DNA from: Anisakis pegreffii
Lineage: Eukaryota; Nematoda; Chromadorea; Rhabditida; Anisakidae
Length of the DNA stretch: 64,000 nt
Reading direction: 5' to 3'
Assembly (NCBI GenBank): GCA_035041965.1
Contig: JAPYMA010001397.1
Coordinates: 1 to 64,000, forward strand
Made by a program: the position numbers and the translations under genes. The notes below the pieces were generated by a model, which was not told the DNA's origin, made no database searches, and saw nothing but the letters and a program-made list of their open reading frames with translations. Position 1 is the first letter of the stretch. Each line of letters begins with the position of its first letter. This document shows, piece by piece, positions 1 through 13,600 of the stretch.

Positions 1-781
1 TTCATTAAAATTCATCAAATTCTCACCTGAAAATAGCCATTTTCTATAAAAATTGGCCAATTCCGCTACAGTTCATTTTTCCTTGACTATGTTTGTGCTT
101 TTTTTCATTTTGGAACGTGAAAGATATGGAATTTCCGATTGAAGAGAATTGTTTTTTCCTTGCGCAATTTTTAATAGTGTGTAAATGCGTCAAAAAATTG
201 AATGAAACTTCATTAATGCATAAAAAATGTTGTATGGAAATGTGATAAAACTGACAATTGACGACATCAACGACATCACCGGTGAGAGCAACGACAACAA
301 CATTATAACCGAATGTTTGCATCAATAACGACGAATAGAACAACAAAAAAAATATATTTTTCACATTTTTCTCAGATATGAAACGAAAAAACCCAGATTT
401 TGAACCTTCAACTTAAACTCACTTCCTGTGATCTGGAGATATTTCTCCAAGACTGATTAATAATAAGGAAATCAGCAGACTTCCGATCGGATCGTTAATT
501 TAAACTCCACTGGCATATTTCGAATGAATCTAATGCAGATTCAGAAGTTTAGATGAATCCTCCCTTGGAACTTTTTTAAAAGAAGAATTGTACGCTTCCA
601 ATTATTATTTTCCTCGACTAATTTAAAACTGCACTCCAAAATGAAGTTTCTCGGAACAAAAATCAATGGATACAACACAATCAGTGTGGATACGCAGGAT
701 CAGAATTCCAAGTCAAATCGAACAAATGGATGTTTCAGTTGAATTAACAAATGAAAAGTTTCAGATGCTCAATCAAGAGGA
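1..781. other. No supportable gene; AT-rich flank
   Basis: About 780 bases lie beyond the 3' end of the deoxyhypusine synthase gene. I see no family-recognisable coding exon on either strand. A minus-strand open frame near 44-364 has a hydrophobic beginning, but it opens on GTG and has no ATG in the signal-like part, so I do not call it. Part of the interval next to 781 is likely the 3' UTR of the neighbouring gene. Confidence 0.5.
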
Positions 782-2513
782 TTATTTCGTGTCATTCGGC
801 CCGTTCTCTATCGAATTACCTGCCATGTTCGTTATTTTGTTTGGTTCGGCGACGTGTTTCGCGAATGTTTTTGCCACAATCAACGGGAACACAAGCGAAG
901 CATCCGAAAACACTTTCACTGATTTCGCATCACCTCGAATTTTACCCCAACTAACGGCCTCGTCCGGTCGAGCACCTGAATCGCTACCGTCAAATTCCTG
1001 AAATAATTCCACAAAAACCTTGTCAGAAGTGTTCAACAAGAAACCAACGTAGTGAATAAATAGGTTCACCTGTCCAGTATTAATATAAACGGTAAAATCC
1101 GAGCCATTTCGCATCAGATTCGCATTCATAATGTGATGCTTCATAACACCGCCACCCAGAATGATCACGCCTGAACGGTGTGACTTCACTGACATCGTAT
1201 TGATATGACGCACATCCTTAACATTTGAACATATGTACATGATTACTCCAGAATCCGTTTGTAGAGCATCGAGAATCACCATCGGAGTTTTGATTTACGA
1301 ACTCAACACTTAAGAAATATTTTTTAGAAGCAAAGAGATACCTCAACAATATCCACTTTCAGTCCACCTTTCCGTACCGAATGAAAATATAACATATCAC
1401 CCAGAGAGCCATCTGTCAGCGAAGGACAAAAGATTGGAATCTTATTACGACTCGCCCAATAGCAGATTGAGGATGGATCGTTGATTTGCGCACCTAATTC
1501 AGCGATTAACTTAGACGGTGTCCATTCCACTGAATGCTTGTCTTGTTTTTGTTGACATATGTCAAGAATTGGCATCAGCCAATCCTCAAACAAGCAGTAA
1601 TTATTGTTCGGTATCAAAATATTGCCAGCCCTGAAATGGCAATGCTCACACAACGAACTTGAGAATATTGCAAGTACCTATTAATACCGTCACGGCGCAG
1701 CTGAGCACCATCCAATTCGAATGCACCAATATAGGAAGGTGCAAGGCACTTGATCAAATCCTCCTCCACACCACCCGCACTCGTCACTAAACAATCAACC
1801 ATTTCATGTTCTACTAGATACCGAATTGTCTGAAAGCAAATAATATGATACGATAATAAATGTCAATAATGCGAACTAATAATGGCAATAATGCGAAGTA
1901 ATAATGACAATAATGCGAAGTAATAATGACAATAATGGCGAATAAAATAACCTCTCTAAGACCTGAAGTGACTATATTACTCGTATAGCCCAGAAATATC
2001 GTACAAGCTGGCTTCTTCTTACCTACTGGATACGGGAAAGTCTCATCGCCCATAAGTTGGCTCTCTCTTGCCTCGATCATTTCATTTATGATCTAAAATA
2101 AGACGGAAATCTTAACGAAGAAACATAAATATCGCTTCGTTCAACAAATGAGAGATGCGATGGATTCACCGAAAACATCATGATTCGCCGATGAGATATT
2201 TTGGATTCTAAAAAAAATTTTTGACCAAATAGTGATTTTTGAGCGTAATTATCAAATTTGAGCTTAGTGTCATTGAAAGATTGACTGAATAACGTAAAAA
2301 TAAACACGGCAGTAAGGAAACAAATGGCACAATCACCTTGATAGCTTTTCCCATAGAATTCGCTTGTAGTCCGGTGGTTAAGTAAGAATCAATCAAGTGA
2401 TCATAATCGACTCCCTTATTGAAATCATATCCATGAACCTCTAAACACCCTTCGGGTACGGCCGTCGACTTACGCAAAACCGCATCTTCAGCGATATTCA
2501 AGTCTGATGTCAT
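782..2513 (-). CDS. dhps-1: Deoxyhypusine synthase
   Basis: This enzyme transfers the aminobutyl group of spermidine to one lysine of eIF5A, the first step of hypusine formation in the cytosol. Six exons can be drawn on the minus strand: 2513-2337, 2092-1952, 1829-1678, 1630-1342, 1216-1070 and 997-782. All junctions are GT..AG and in phase, and together they give 373 residues, close to the human enzyme (369). Diagnostic blocks are [55 protein letters not shown] and [19 protein letters not shown]. The last contains the lysine that forms the enzyme-substrate imine. The start is the ATG at 2513, 36 nt after a good 3' splice acceptor at 2550, which is likely a trans-splice site. Its upstream neighbour on the same strand is ash-2, 358 bp away. 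No breaks or missing catalytic residues were seen. Confidence 0.97.
1861..1942. repeat. 22-bp minisatellite in dhps-1 intron
   Basis: About 3.7 copies of a 22-bp unit (TAATAATGACAATAATGCGA + AG) with few substitutions fall within the dhps-1 intron between the exons at 1952 and 1829. Confidence 0.9.
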
Positions 2514-2871
2514 CTTTTTGTGATGCAACAAGAAATCGCAAATGGAAAACTGCAAAGTTTCTTCTCGTATAACCGAAATGAAACGATGAACTGACGTTAA
2601 AAACTGAACGGACGCAAATCAAATGAGAGGAATATTACTTCGTTCAGACAATATCACTCTACGCCGCCAGCAAAAACGGCTTATGGCCTCTGATAAAGAA
2701 AAACAAATATACAGTAGAAGGAAAGTTTATGAGTTAATTCGCAACAATATATTAATACAATATCAAACAAATACAACCAATACAAATACATAATGTGACA
2801 CACCTCCATCGAAATACATAGTGACAATAAAACAAAAACGAAACATCTAGCGTTCCCTCAGACTGAAGCGC
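2514..2871 (-). promoter_or_regulatory. Intercistronic spacer with candidate trans-splice acceptor
   Basis: This is a 358-bp gap between the ash-2 stop and the dhps-1 start, both on the minus strand. A polypyrimidine-like TTTGCAG acceptor (AG at 2550-2551) leaves a 36-nt leader before the dhps-1 ATG, and no upstream exon is needed to complete the protein. This fits a spliced-leader addition site and, as inference, a two-gene operon ash-2/dhps-1. No protein-coding signal is visible in the gap. Confidence 0.45.
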
Positions 2872-5800
2872 TCACGATGCTAGATAAGCATTAGTTTCTT
2901 CGGCAAGTTTCTTCTCATTTTCGACCAAAAATACAATGTCCGAGAGCGTCTGCTCGACGTAGGCCTCTTCCACCCTCTCGCACATTGCCCGAACGCCTTT
3001 GGGTGGTGCGAATCGGAATGTTGGTCCGAAATTACACCTGATTGTTGCATTCTGATACAACGATACAGCCGGATAATAAAAGCCAGCGTACAGATCACGG
3101 AACGCAACACCACAATCCTGACCGTTCCGGAAGAATTTTATCTGAATTAGGCAGCAATTATTTGCGCTCACATAAGCATGTGCATAATGGGTTTGACCTA
3201 ATGCCACGATGCTGAATGTTTCGATTAAAATTATGCAATGCAACGTTCCGCTTCAAACCTATGAGCTAGATGTCAGTCTCCTTTGCAATTTCTGGAATGA
3301 GATTCACGTTTAAAACCATACGGAAACATTCAACATTACATGATGATTGAAACACTTTACTATTAGAAATCAAACACAGCAGAATAGCAAACATCAAAGC
3401 AATGCAAAAACGCACATAACTGCCACTCAATGGGTGAAGATTCTTCACTGCTTCTTGCTGATCCTCTTTTTCCTCATAGAAATAATTATGTTTGAAATTG
3501 ATCAGCGGCAAATCTTTGTGTGACGGCGGTAGGTATGAGGTTGATGGAGGCACTTGAGTGCTGTTACTGCTGCTAGCAACTTTATAAGCACGATCAGCTG
3601 GAGTGAGAGGCAAACTGATCAAACACCCCAAAACATCGCCTTCTTTGAAACCTTTCGACGCGTAGTGTTTACCCTGAAACAAGCAAAACTTGGTGAATAT
3701 TTCTAAGGAAACAAACTTTAGTTTTCACCAAATTTGACTGATTTTCTGCAGAATGGAAAATGTGGTCAGCACGCACCTTGGCTTGATGAAACACCGTTCC
3801 TTTACGACTCCGCCATCCATACGAAAAACTGTTATAACCGCAACATGCTTGCACAGGCGCTGAAAACATGTTTAATCTTGATAAATTTATTGAGACATAA
3901 CTGCAATCAGTTGAGCTTGGCCTACCCAACGCTTGACTCCAACCAATGCGAATGTGTGAATTGGCTGGCTGCGAGCTGAACATCACCTCATAATACCAAG
4001 TGCCGTGCGCAACTGCGTGTGTTGCACGTGCCACACAATAGCCTTCGAAGCCAGTCAGCGAGAGGCGATCCTCAGACAGTTTCAACTGAACAACCTATTG
4101 AGTGAAACCAAAAAACCGCCCAACTCGAATCTTTACATATCCACAGTAATTAAAAAAGAATCTCGATTAAATGAGAAAACTTCGCTTCGAAGCTGTATCG
4201 TGATAATCCATCAAAATATATTCAAAGGCGGCAGCTTTGCAAAGTTCTGAGGCGTATGCCATGTTCAAGCTCGAAGAATATAACTCAACCTGATAAGCTC
4301 TATCATTCGGTGACAGTGTCACGGTCGGATGCACAACAACACGGTAGATATGTGCTGGAATTGGTTTTGCATACCCGCTATCTTCTTGTTCTAGCAACTC
4401 CCTAAAATTTTCTCAAAATCAAAAGAACACCAGTAAAAAGAAGCACGAAACATTCATTTAACGTGAAAGTATAATAATTCTTAGTTTAAATTTAGCGTAG
4501 GCACAAAAATAATACTGAAGTGAATGTGCGATAACATGAGAGAATTCTTTTTCAGAAGTGTTACCTATTCGGGACACACAAGTCTTTTTCCACCAAATAG
4601 TAGCGATAACCTTCTCGATTGAATGGAAAATCAATAGGCGACGCAATTCCGGCGATACGAGTTGATGAATAGTCTGCAGTGCTGAAGACATTCAATAGAA
4701 TCTTAGAAATACGGTGATAAATGAGGTCGATAGCTTGGAAATGAAATGAAAACGAACAATTTTGTTTTCTTGAGAGAACCGTTTCCTCCGTCAACGTTTC
4801 GTCTCTTCGAAGAACCTCTCGTTTTCGGTCCATCACTCGAATCCTCCAACTTATCCAGCAGATCTTTCGAGGAATCGCGTTGCGACGACAACCCGGATGC
4901 CTTATTTCGACCAATCTGAAGTGAACCTTTGTACTTGAACAGACATCTTAAGAGTAGCAAACCTGTTTTAAAGCTTCATGAACGGGTCCAATGGCGAGCA
5001 GATTTCGTTCTTTCAGCGCGAACGCATGACCGTTTTCGGTGGACGTTGCCTCGAACAATTCAGTCTCTTTGCTCAGCGTCTTCAGTAGGGTCTGATGCCA
5101 AGTGTTCTTCACTCTGAATTGCTATCATTCGCTGACATTAAGTCCGTTTCAACTCTTCTTGGAGAAAGCACGGAATTTCACAAGATATTCAAAAGTGATC
5201 ATGAATTACAGAACAACTGTATTTATCATTCGACTGAAACGATATTTATCACTGAAACACAACTGAAAATACAAGCCTTCTGGTCATTGAAGTAAGATTC
5301 TCCCATTGTTCATCAAAATACGGGATAATTTCTTCCTCGAGACTGCAAAAAACCGGCTCGTGAAGTGTGCCCGTGACTGCAGCACCCTCCTGGTCGGCCT
5401 TCTTCTTGATCGCCTGATAGGTCAGATTCGCAAGCACTGTCACACACATGTGTGCGAAATCTTAATAAAGTGAACGTGTAATTGAGTGGCCAATACGATA
5501 AGAAGCATTGCATCGCTCACTCGCTTGTTTCGGTGTCCACGTCTCCTTCTTACTTGGACTGCATTCGGCACAATTGAACACATAGCACACCATAAACGAC
5601 AGCCCATAGCTGAAAGTTCGTCAATCGATAATAATCACATCAAACAACAACAAATCAACCAACAATTCAGTGAGATCTCTGAGGCATCGTCCATGAAACC
5701 ACTTTCGGCAGCCGACACAAAACAGTTCCAACGAACCTAATTCACGTCTACCATCACTAAAAATATACATCACTACGAATACACTTCAAATTTAACATCG

Positions 5801-5953
5801 AATAAATCAACTATTCAACGCAAGTAACCACCAAAATATTTTTAGGATTCCACGAGACGAAATGGTAACAAACAGAACTTTCTTCAAATCTTACCAGTAA
5901 CAAACAGAAGATGATATTGGTTTGATTTGTTCTTTACGACTTTTTTGACGCAT
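2872..5953 (-). CDS. ash-2: ASH2/ASH2L-like subunit of H3K4 methyltransferase (COMPASS/MLL) complex
   Basis: The protein is a core nuclear subunit of SET1/MLL complexes that stimulates H3K4 methylation. I read the first exon from the ATG at 5953 (MRQKSRKEQIKPISSSVCYC). Its GTAAG donor joins an exon near 5764-5651 that completes a PHD-like finger (CVGCRKWFHGRC). Further exons follow near 5600-5515 (FMVCYVFNCAECSP, FAKQA-like region) and 5464-5290 (MCVTVLANLTYQ, EEEIIPYFDEQWENLTSM), matching the ASH2L winged-helix region. After a low-complexity basic linker comes the SPRY domain, including GTWYYEVMF and IRIGWSQ (about 4070-3880) and GKHYASKGFKEGDVLGC (about 3675). The C-terminus has YVEQTLSDIVFLVE, the region that binds DPY30 in ASH2L. 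Small exons between 4400 and 5250 were not all placed. A likely trans-splice acceptor lies 36 nt before the ATG. Confidence 0.95.
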
Positions 5954-7694
5954 TTTTTGCACTCTCTTCTAGTTATTTCTTTGGTGTGCCTGAAAGATTC
6001 ACTTTTTGTGATTTATATCAGAGACCGTTCACAGAACATGACACTTTCCGAAAGAAGGCATCAAATGGTTTCTTTTCGCGTCGATATTCTTCGAATATCA
6101 GCCGAACCAAGGAGATCAGCAATAAGAGATATTCAACGAGAAACTATCAAAAATCGCACAGTCAAACACAAAATTCACAAGAATTTACGGCAGTAACCGA
6201 CATCGGCAAGCCGCATTTTCTTCGGAAACTTTCTAAAACGTTGACTAAGTAATATTCAAATGTCTAATTAACGGTATACGCTTCTGGGTGAATGAAATGA
6301 TGCGTGTTCGCTCAGTCAACCCGTCGACAAATCAAAAGTCTGCAACTGCACTCTGAACTCGATGCTTTATTAGGATAGTGACTGATCGTGATAATAATAA
6401 TAATAACTAACGCAACATCAAACAAATACGAACGAACATCTCACAGTGTCAACAGAGTAAAGGATATAACCCTTCCGCGCAATAAGTAAATCAACAAATT
6501 AAGTATATAGTAGTACTAACATACAAATTAAGTAGTACTAACATACAAAACTACAATATCTCCTTTACAGCCGAACGGAATCTTCCTGCTTCAGTCCGAA
6601 TTCAACCAATGAACACCATAAATATTCTTCCATTGATTATCAGTTAAATGGGATCAGCTGAGTCGCCAGAATCTGCAGATTCGGAATGAAACCGTTGGAA
6701 TATATACTGGCTTCGATAGCTATCTAAACTTAGCGTTAGCATAACCGAAATTATAGTTAATTTGAAGGCAATCATAATAATATAAAGACAAGCAATTAAA
6801 ACACTACAGTTAGAATAATAAGCACACGAGTACATGGGCAATCAACATAATAATATAAATAAAAGAGACTGTGCACATTGAGCCGAAAGAGTTCTTCGAG
6901 TTTGAGATAATACAATAATGTTAACAGTTACATAAATTACCTCGTATTCGCAGAGTTATTCAACGATTCATAAAGGATAAGAACAATCATCAACTATACA
7001 AACAACAATTTCACTTCCCTCTCCACAGAATCAAACCAATTGCATAAACATCAATTCTACTCAGTTGCGGAAGATGTGGTTTTGCATTAGCGAGCGGAAA
7101 TTTAGAAAGTAACACATCGAGATAAAAAATTCAATGGGACGATAATAATAACAATGATTGATACGAATAACACTTCAAAAAGAAAATAAATACATTGTAG
7201 AGCTGAGGCAGTTCACAGAGAACGAGTATTATCAGGAGAGATAACACCAAATAGCTGCGTTTCATTCATGCTATAAACAGTAACAATAACATTTACTACG
7301 CTTAAGACGAAACACTCAAAAAATGAATCTATTTTGCTACAATATCCTTAGCATAGACCAAAACTGCGTTCACGTCTCACATCAGATTACACGAGGACGG
7401 AAGATTAATCCTCCAAGTACCACGCAAAGATTTTGTTCGAATCCTTCTCTTAGATCAAAGCGAGCGAATAAGCTCCTACTGGCTCGCAGAAAAAATCGCT
7501 CTGCAGAAGAGAATTCTTCGTATTTCGTCTTATTGAAGGTTTGAACAATTATGCGACAAAAACTTTGAAATCAATAATCGAAATGAATGAAAAAATTGAA
7601 CAAAATTCAGTATAAAATAATGGATGAGATTTCAGTTATAAAGCACAAACATAGCAAAGTACACTACTTATAAAGCTCATCCATCGCCAAATGC
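5954..7694. other. Intergenic, AT-rich, no supportable gene
   Basis: The interval separates the 3' end of the BAZ1-like gene from the 5' end of ash-2. Plus-strand open frames at 5927-6252 are short and overlap the ash-2 first exon and its leader, so I treat them as chance. There is a 22-bp direct repeat (AGTAGTACTAACATACAAAT core) at 6509-6530 and 6531-6552. The part near 7694 probably includes the BAZ1-like 3' UTR. Confidence 0.5.
5990..5991 (-). promoter_or_regulatory. Candidate trans-splice acceptor of ash-2
   Basis: Reading the minus strand, TCTTTCAG ends here and is followed by a 36-nt leader before the ash-2 ATG at 5953. The leader length is the same as that inferred for dhps-1. No upstream coding exon is required by homology. 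Confidence 0.4.
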
Positions 7695-10600
7695 TCACAA
7701 TCCATTGTGGTTGTTATAATTGCCATTCTCGACTCTATCGCCCAATATCTGCACAAAACGTTTCTCCATGAATTCTTCCAACTTATCTGCACACTGAAAT
7801 TACCACATTCTAAAACTGTACCAAACAGAATCAATATTCACACCGTCACACTCAAAAACAGCGAACAATTCAAAGACTCACACCAACAATCTCCGATCCA
7901 TCCTGATTATAAATCCGACAATTATCGAACATCAGCTTCGCGTCGGTCACCACCTGTTCAGGTGTGTCGTACAGTTGTTGTTTCAGTTTATTCATCATTG
8001 TTCGTAGATCCATTGGGCGTTTTATTATCTAAAACTCATCGTAAAACCTTCTTCTCGAAAGTAAATTCAAACAGCCAACAGAAAGATGAATGAAAAAGCG
8101 GTGCGTTAAGTTTAATCGCTTGTTCGATCTAGAGTTGCTTGAAATTCGCCTGCATATCGCTCAACAAGACTCAGGGAGGATACCTGATAGTAATCGGGCA
8201 CATCCCTGGCATCTACAGGTGCAGCGAAAGGCCAAGCACTCGGTTGCCTGAGCGTGTCTCTAAGCACACTCTCCATCGAACGCATCATATCACGACGCTC
8301 GTGATCAGCACCTCGAAGTCCCATCGTTACCGACCGCGATAACAAATCCTCCCTCGCACCTGAACATTACCCATTCGGCAATTAACAATGCTCATTAATT
8401 GCAAAAAGAACGAGTGAATTAAAAACAGCAACTGACTGTAACGTCTCCTCTTGGATCGCGGATGAGTCGCGCTTTCGTTCGACGCAGCACCTTCGCTGTC
8501 GTACACATCCAAGTGCACACGACTGTTTCGTTTCGAACTTCGTCCACTCGTCGACATCGAATCCTCACGATACTGCACCTGACAATTGCACCGCTCTTCT
8601 TTAAACCACATTCAAATGAAACACTTGAAATGTCTCACAAACCTTTCGCACCAATCGACCGCCGATCGTTTTTTGCATCTCGACAGCAGGCGAATCTAAT
8701 CTGCAATTCGAATAATAATGAAAACATTTTCACCGAAAATATACACTTATTCGCTCACTTTTATCATATTTATTTAACCAATTTTTGAGTACCAATTTGA
8801 GTATCTGAATCTGCATTTCAACATTCCCTTGAATTCAAATACAATAAAAGAACTGCAGCAACTGACCTATTCTCGTCAGCCGAGCTCATCTCGTCGTCGA
8901 ACAACGAGTTCGACCCACTGCTCTCGCCTCCATCCGATCCCTCATCCAAGTACTCGTCTTCTTCTGAAGAAAAGATGCGCATTCAATAATGAAACAAACC
9001 ACCAACAAACCAAACTCACTTTTCATTCGGCCGTTCGCATTCCGATGTCGACGTTCCTCAGCTTCCTTCGCCCTTTGCATAGCAACACAATCGGAACACA
9101 TCCACTCCTCGCATACCTTTAATTGTTATATTCATTCCACATCTATCTTCTTACACAACAAAATACCTTATGCAATTTCGGTCGCACGCAGTCGATATGA
9201 TAACACCGGTCACAGCGAACGCACAATATCAAATTCTCGGCGATACCTCTCTTTCTGCATATGCGACACTTGGCCTCAATTTGTAGAACACATTATACTT
9301 CAACGAATCAAACACGTTCATCGAGACAGATTAATTCATTATTACCTGCAATAAACTTTTACTCCACAGAATGGCTGGCTCCAATGTGGCGTAGAACAAA
9401 GCCAGCGCGGAGATGGATTTACATTTCAGCAAGCCAATTTGCCACAATTGAAATGTCGTCGTCGGAATATTGTTGAGGATCGTCTTGTCTTTCGAGTCAT
9501 TCACCGCGAACGGCATTCGCATGAAACGAAAACTCACACCTTGTGCCACTTGTAGAAATGCGATCGCTATCTGAGTCACTTCCGAGAGGGTCGCCATCGA
9601 TTCCAGTGGTATCACACACTCGTTGAATACTTTGATATCCTCTGAAAAACAAAACTTTTTTTGAATTCTAATCAGCACACACACACAAAATCATTCAACA
9701 TGATCATAAACATTAACGCAGATTCGGAATTTCATTCATTTATAAATTTCATTTATATGTACACATACTCATCCAATCCTGATCGAATCTCATCCACTCA
9801 AAGTGCGAGTTGAACGACTCCATTCAATGATTCGAAGAGAAATTCTTATTTTCCTTCAAATTGTTTGGTGACTTCACTAAAAAGAAATGAAAATCAAACG
9901 CACCTTTAATAAACCCCACAACATTGTGGTTCTCTTTGAGTGAATTACGCCACTTTTCACGACTGATGCCATCGATCGCCAAATGCCCGATACCGCCGTG
10001 TTCTATCTGAATTTATCACAACTCTGAACTGCAATAATCACTAACGCTTCACATAACAGAAGCAAGCCTTCATATAATGACAATATAGCAATGCTAAGAT
10101 TGCACCTTCTCTTCGAAATCGAGTATCATTTCAACTATTTCTTTGCACCAGTCAAAATCATTCGCTGACGTTGATGGATCATCAGTGGTCAACATCAAAT
10201 CACGCCACAGATCACCCGAACAACTCTGAAAATAAAACCACTTTGCAGAATTTTCAATCCTCGTCCGATGCATACGAGAGATAAAATCACCGAACTCCAC
10301 GAGAAAACAAACCTTTTTCGCAGAAAGGTCCAACTGAAGACGCAATCGATTTCGGAAATAATTCAAATTCTCCAGTAATTCACCCTCACGATAGCCTCGA
10401 CTATTACACGCCGATACTAACTGGAATAAAAATTTGTTACGCATGCATCACTCATGACGAAGGCACATGAGAGCAATCAAACAATCAGAGCAACCTTATC
10501 GAGCGATTCATTCGAGTCGACGTATTGCCACCTGGGACGTTGATGAATATTGTGAACCGGACATTGTTCATTTCTTGTACACGCCAGCAGTTTCACCCTC

Positions 10601-13600
10601 AGTTCGGTTTCACTTTCCGAATCCGTTTTTAGTTGTTCGTTTACCTGAAGAACATTTGCTATGTTCAATACGCGAAAAGCATTACCGGAATACTTATGGA
10701 TTGCAGAGAATTAATTCCATTGAAATTTGAAAGAAAAAACAGAATAAGATGACCTTATCAAGCGGAGTTGCCTCTTCACACGGTCCTACTTCATCCGAAC
10801 ACGATGCATTCTCGATTAATATCAAAGGCAAATGGTCAACGCACCAATACGTTCGGAACGCTCGATCACGCCCCAAACAATAACCACAATTCACTGAAAG
10901 CGCTACTACTACTACTTGGTTCCTGTCAACGAGAGACTAATTCGAACCAGATGAATAAAATTCACTTACAATACAGATCATAAATTTGTGAGATGATTTC
11001 GTCTTGCTTCGCCTCAACGAACTGCTTCTGAAGTGTTCGTACCTCATCGATTTCAGCCTCACCCAATTCCGCATACGCAACACCCGTCAACAGAATCTGT
11101 AAGAACAGTTCTACTCAATAAAGAACCCACCAGAACGCGAATATAATAACACTTGACATTACGACTCATGTGCAAGAGAATTTCAGCTGGTGAATCATAC
11201 CTCCTTAACCTGCACACTCTTATCGTCCCTTCTCACGCCGACACCCTCTCGCACCATTCGCAAATAACTACTCAACAGCAGCGATTCCCTGGACGGTTTC
11301 GGTCTTTCCGGCAGATCGACTCGAGCCGCCTCGCCGTTCTCTTCGATCTGCTCGGCTTCGTATTCACGTATCACACGAGCTTCTCGCGCTTCTTTATCCT
11401 ACACACTTTTAACCGCTATCATTTTCAATATTCAAATCTACTTTGCTTGCGAACAGTTCTGAGAGCACTGACTAAAGTTATTTCGAAATCCGACTTCTCA
11501 AAACAATCGCATCAGAACTGAATTCGCTATGAATCAAAACTGCGAGAAGACACAAAAATTCACCTGAGCCATGTCCCAAGTTTGCAATTTTCGCAGTTCG
11601 CGTTTCATTTCAAACAGTAACGCTATTCGATCATCGGTCACTGTACGGAACTTATGATATGTGCTCAGCTGATGGATTAAAACCTTCAGTAAGGCCAATC
11701 GCTCCACTGGCTTCAGATCGAATACAGATGCCTTCAAATGAAAACACTTCGTAAAACTTCGAAACACAACAATAATGAGAAAAACAACCTTCTCAAGTGC
11801 CTTCATAATCTCGGGATTGGAATGCGTGAACACAAAGCCATCATCTTCATAGAAATGCACAGCACCACGACTGAACAATCGGTAACGATGCGTTCCCGAA
11901 CCGGTGAAATAGCCAGAGGACAGCAACGAGATGCGTAACACCTCCGATATGCTCATCCAGTCTACTGGCAAGTGCCGAGCACTCACACCTGCATAAGTGT
12001 CACTTCAGAAAGGCTCTTTCAATAGGGCTATCGCTCTTCGTGAAAGCACTGATATTCGGCTCAGAGTATTGTTGCTGAATGGCAAAAATGCGGTGCTTCA
12101 TCTCAAAAAGGCTGAGCCGAGATGTTTGCTTAAGTCTCAAAGTTGATGAATCACAATTGTTCACTCTACGTTTCAAGACTCTAACCATGTGTAAGTCGAA
12201 CGTTCTCATGGAACGACGTGGCTCGTTTGATTCGCTCACCGAACCGTTTATTATCCAAATCTGTGTTCGTGTCCACCGGTAACTCTTCGCGATTGTTCAG
12301 ATCAACTGAAATCAAGTTGAAATCCAGTTAAAAAATACCACCAAACAAGCACAAATAATAACCTTCATCACCGTCCTCCTCATTACCACATTCCGTTTTC
12401 GCCATCAGCAGCACATGCATCAACTCAACGAACACCGCCGACCTAGGATCGTTACTTCTAACCGCTCTGACCACATCCCGGAATGTCACTCGCGGCGTGC
12501 TACGAACCTCAAAACAAACAGCAACCGTCATGATCTAATTACCTCTTCACATCAAAAGAGCACTTTTTATTACCTCTCTAATGGGTAGCAACTCTGCGAA
12601 AGTTTGGAAGAACTCGTAAACGTTCAAATATTCGCCAAAATCCTCCTCACTCATCCAGTCGGGCAGACGGAGAGCATCGAACATGGGCATTTCCTAGAAT
12701 GAGGTTTGTAAAGCACATCGGATGGTTCAAAATTCTGCTGCTGCTGCTGCTGCTGAAATACTCACTCATACCCACAAAAGAACAGAACTAACGGAAAGAT
12801 CGTCACACGCCAGATCATCTCGTGGTTTCTTCCACTCGAGTAATGCCTCTCGTTCGCGTTGTTTCGCTTCTTTGATACGTTCTCGCTCCTACAATTCTTC
12901 ACATTTTCAAAGTTCTTTTCGAATCTCTTCAGAACTATCAAAACAGCATCGCAAACTTCACACGAATGAATCATGCATGATTCCGAGTCGAAAACGAATT
13001 ATATTTCATAACATATCAATGCTCTATTAAAACTTTTTAAATACACGGGTTTTGATCTTCCAGAATGTAGATAACTGAAAATTTATTTGCAAAAATTATA
13101 AATCACGTTAGTTTATGAATGACTTAAACCTAAACTGAGGTCAAACGTATCGGAAGGGATATGACAAGATGGTATATCAGATAACACTTATCAGCGATTC
13201 TCGATTGCCGTTCTCATAATGAGAAAGTTTGATGGCAATAAGAGGAATGAGCAAAGGTTTGCACGTACCTGCTCTCTGAGCACGCGAATGGTTTGCTTCA
13301 ACTCGGCAACATCATCCACGCTCAGCAATCGCTCGTCTTGCAACCACCTCGAAAGATTCTCCACCTGAAGACGTTTTGCCTGCTGGAACGTCGACTGAAG
13401 CTCTTCTTGTTGCTTCGCTATCTGAACAATGAAACCTTTAATTTATCATACACTTATTCTTCGAAACTCGACGATTTTCTCTAAACTCCATCAGAAATTT
13501 TTGCAAATTAGTCCAAAAATGTTTCTGTCGGTCAGAAAGAAAAAAAAATTCATACCTCTTTACGCAGCTTTTCGTTTTTCTTCTTTTTTACACTGGTGGT

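Noticed and set aside
44..364. A minus-strand frame with a hydrophobic start, possibly a secreted protein first exon.
   Set aside because: It opens on GTG, there is no ATG in the signal-like part, and it is not connected to any other exon.
5486..6252. Three plus-strand open frames, one of 89 aa.
   Set aside because: They overlap the well-supported ash-2 PHD-like exons and leader on the other strand.
7695..8345. First reading of the bromodomain exons as a GCN5/PCAF acetyltransferase.
   Set aside because: There is no acetyltransferase domain upstream. PHD, DDT, AT-hook and WAC regions in order identify a BAZ1-type protein.
12000..12239. A 79-aa minus-strand frame inside the BAZ1-like gene.
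   Set aside because: The flanking donor (about 12223) and acceptor (about 11990) fit a clean intron between the linker and WHIM region; the frame is intronic.
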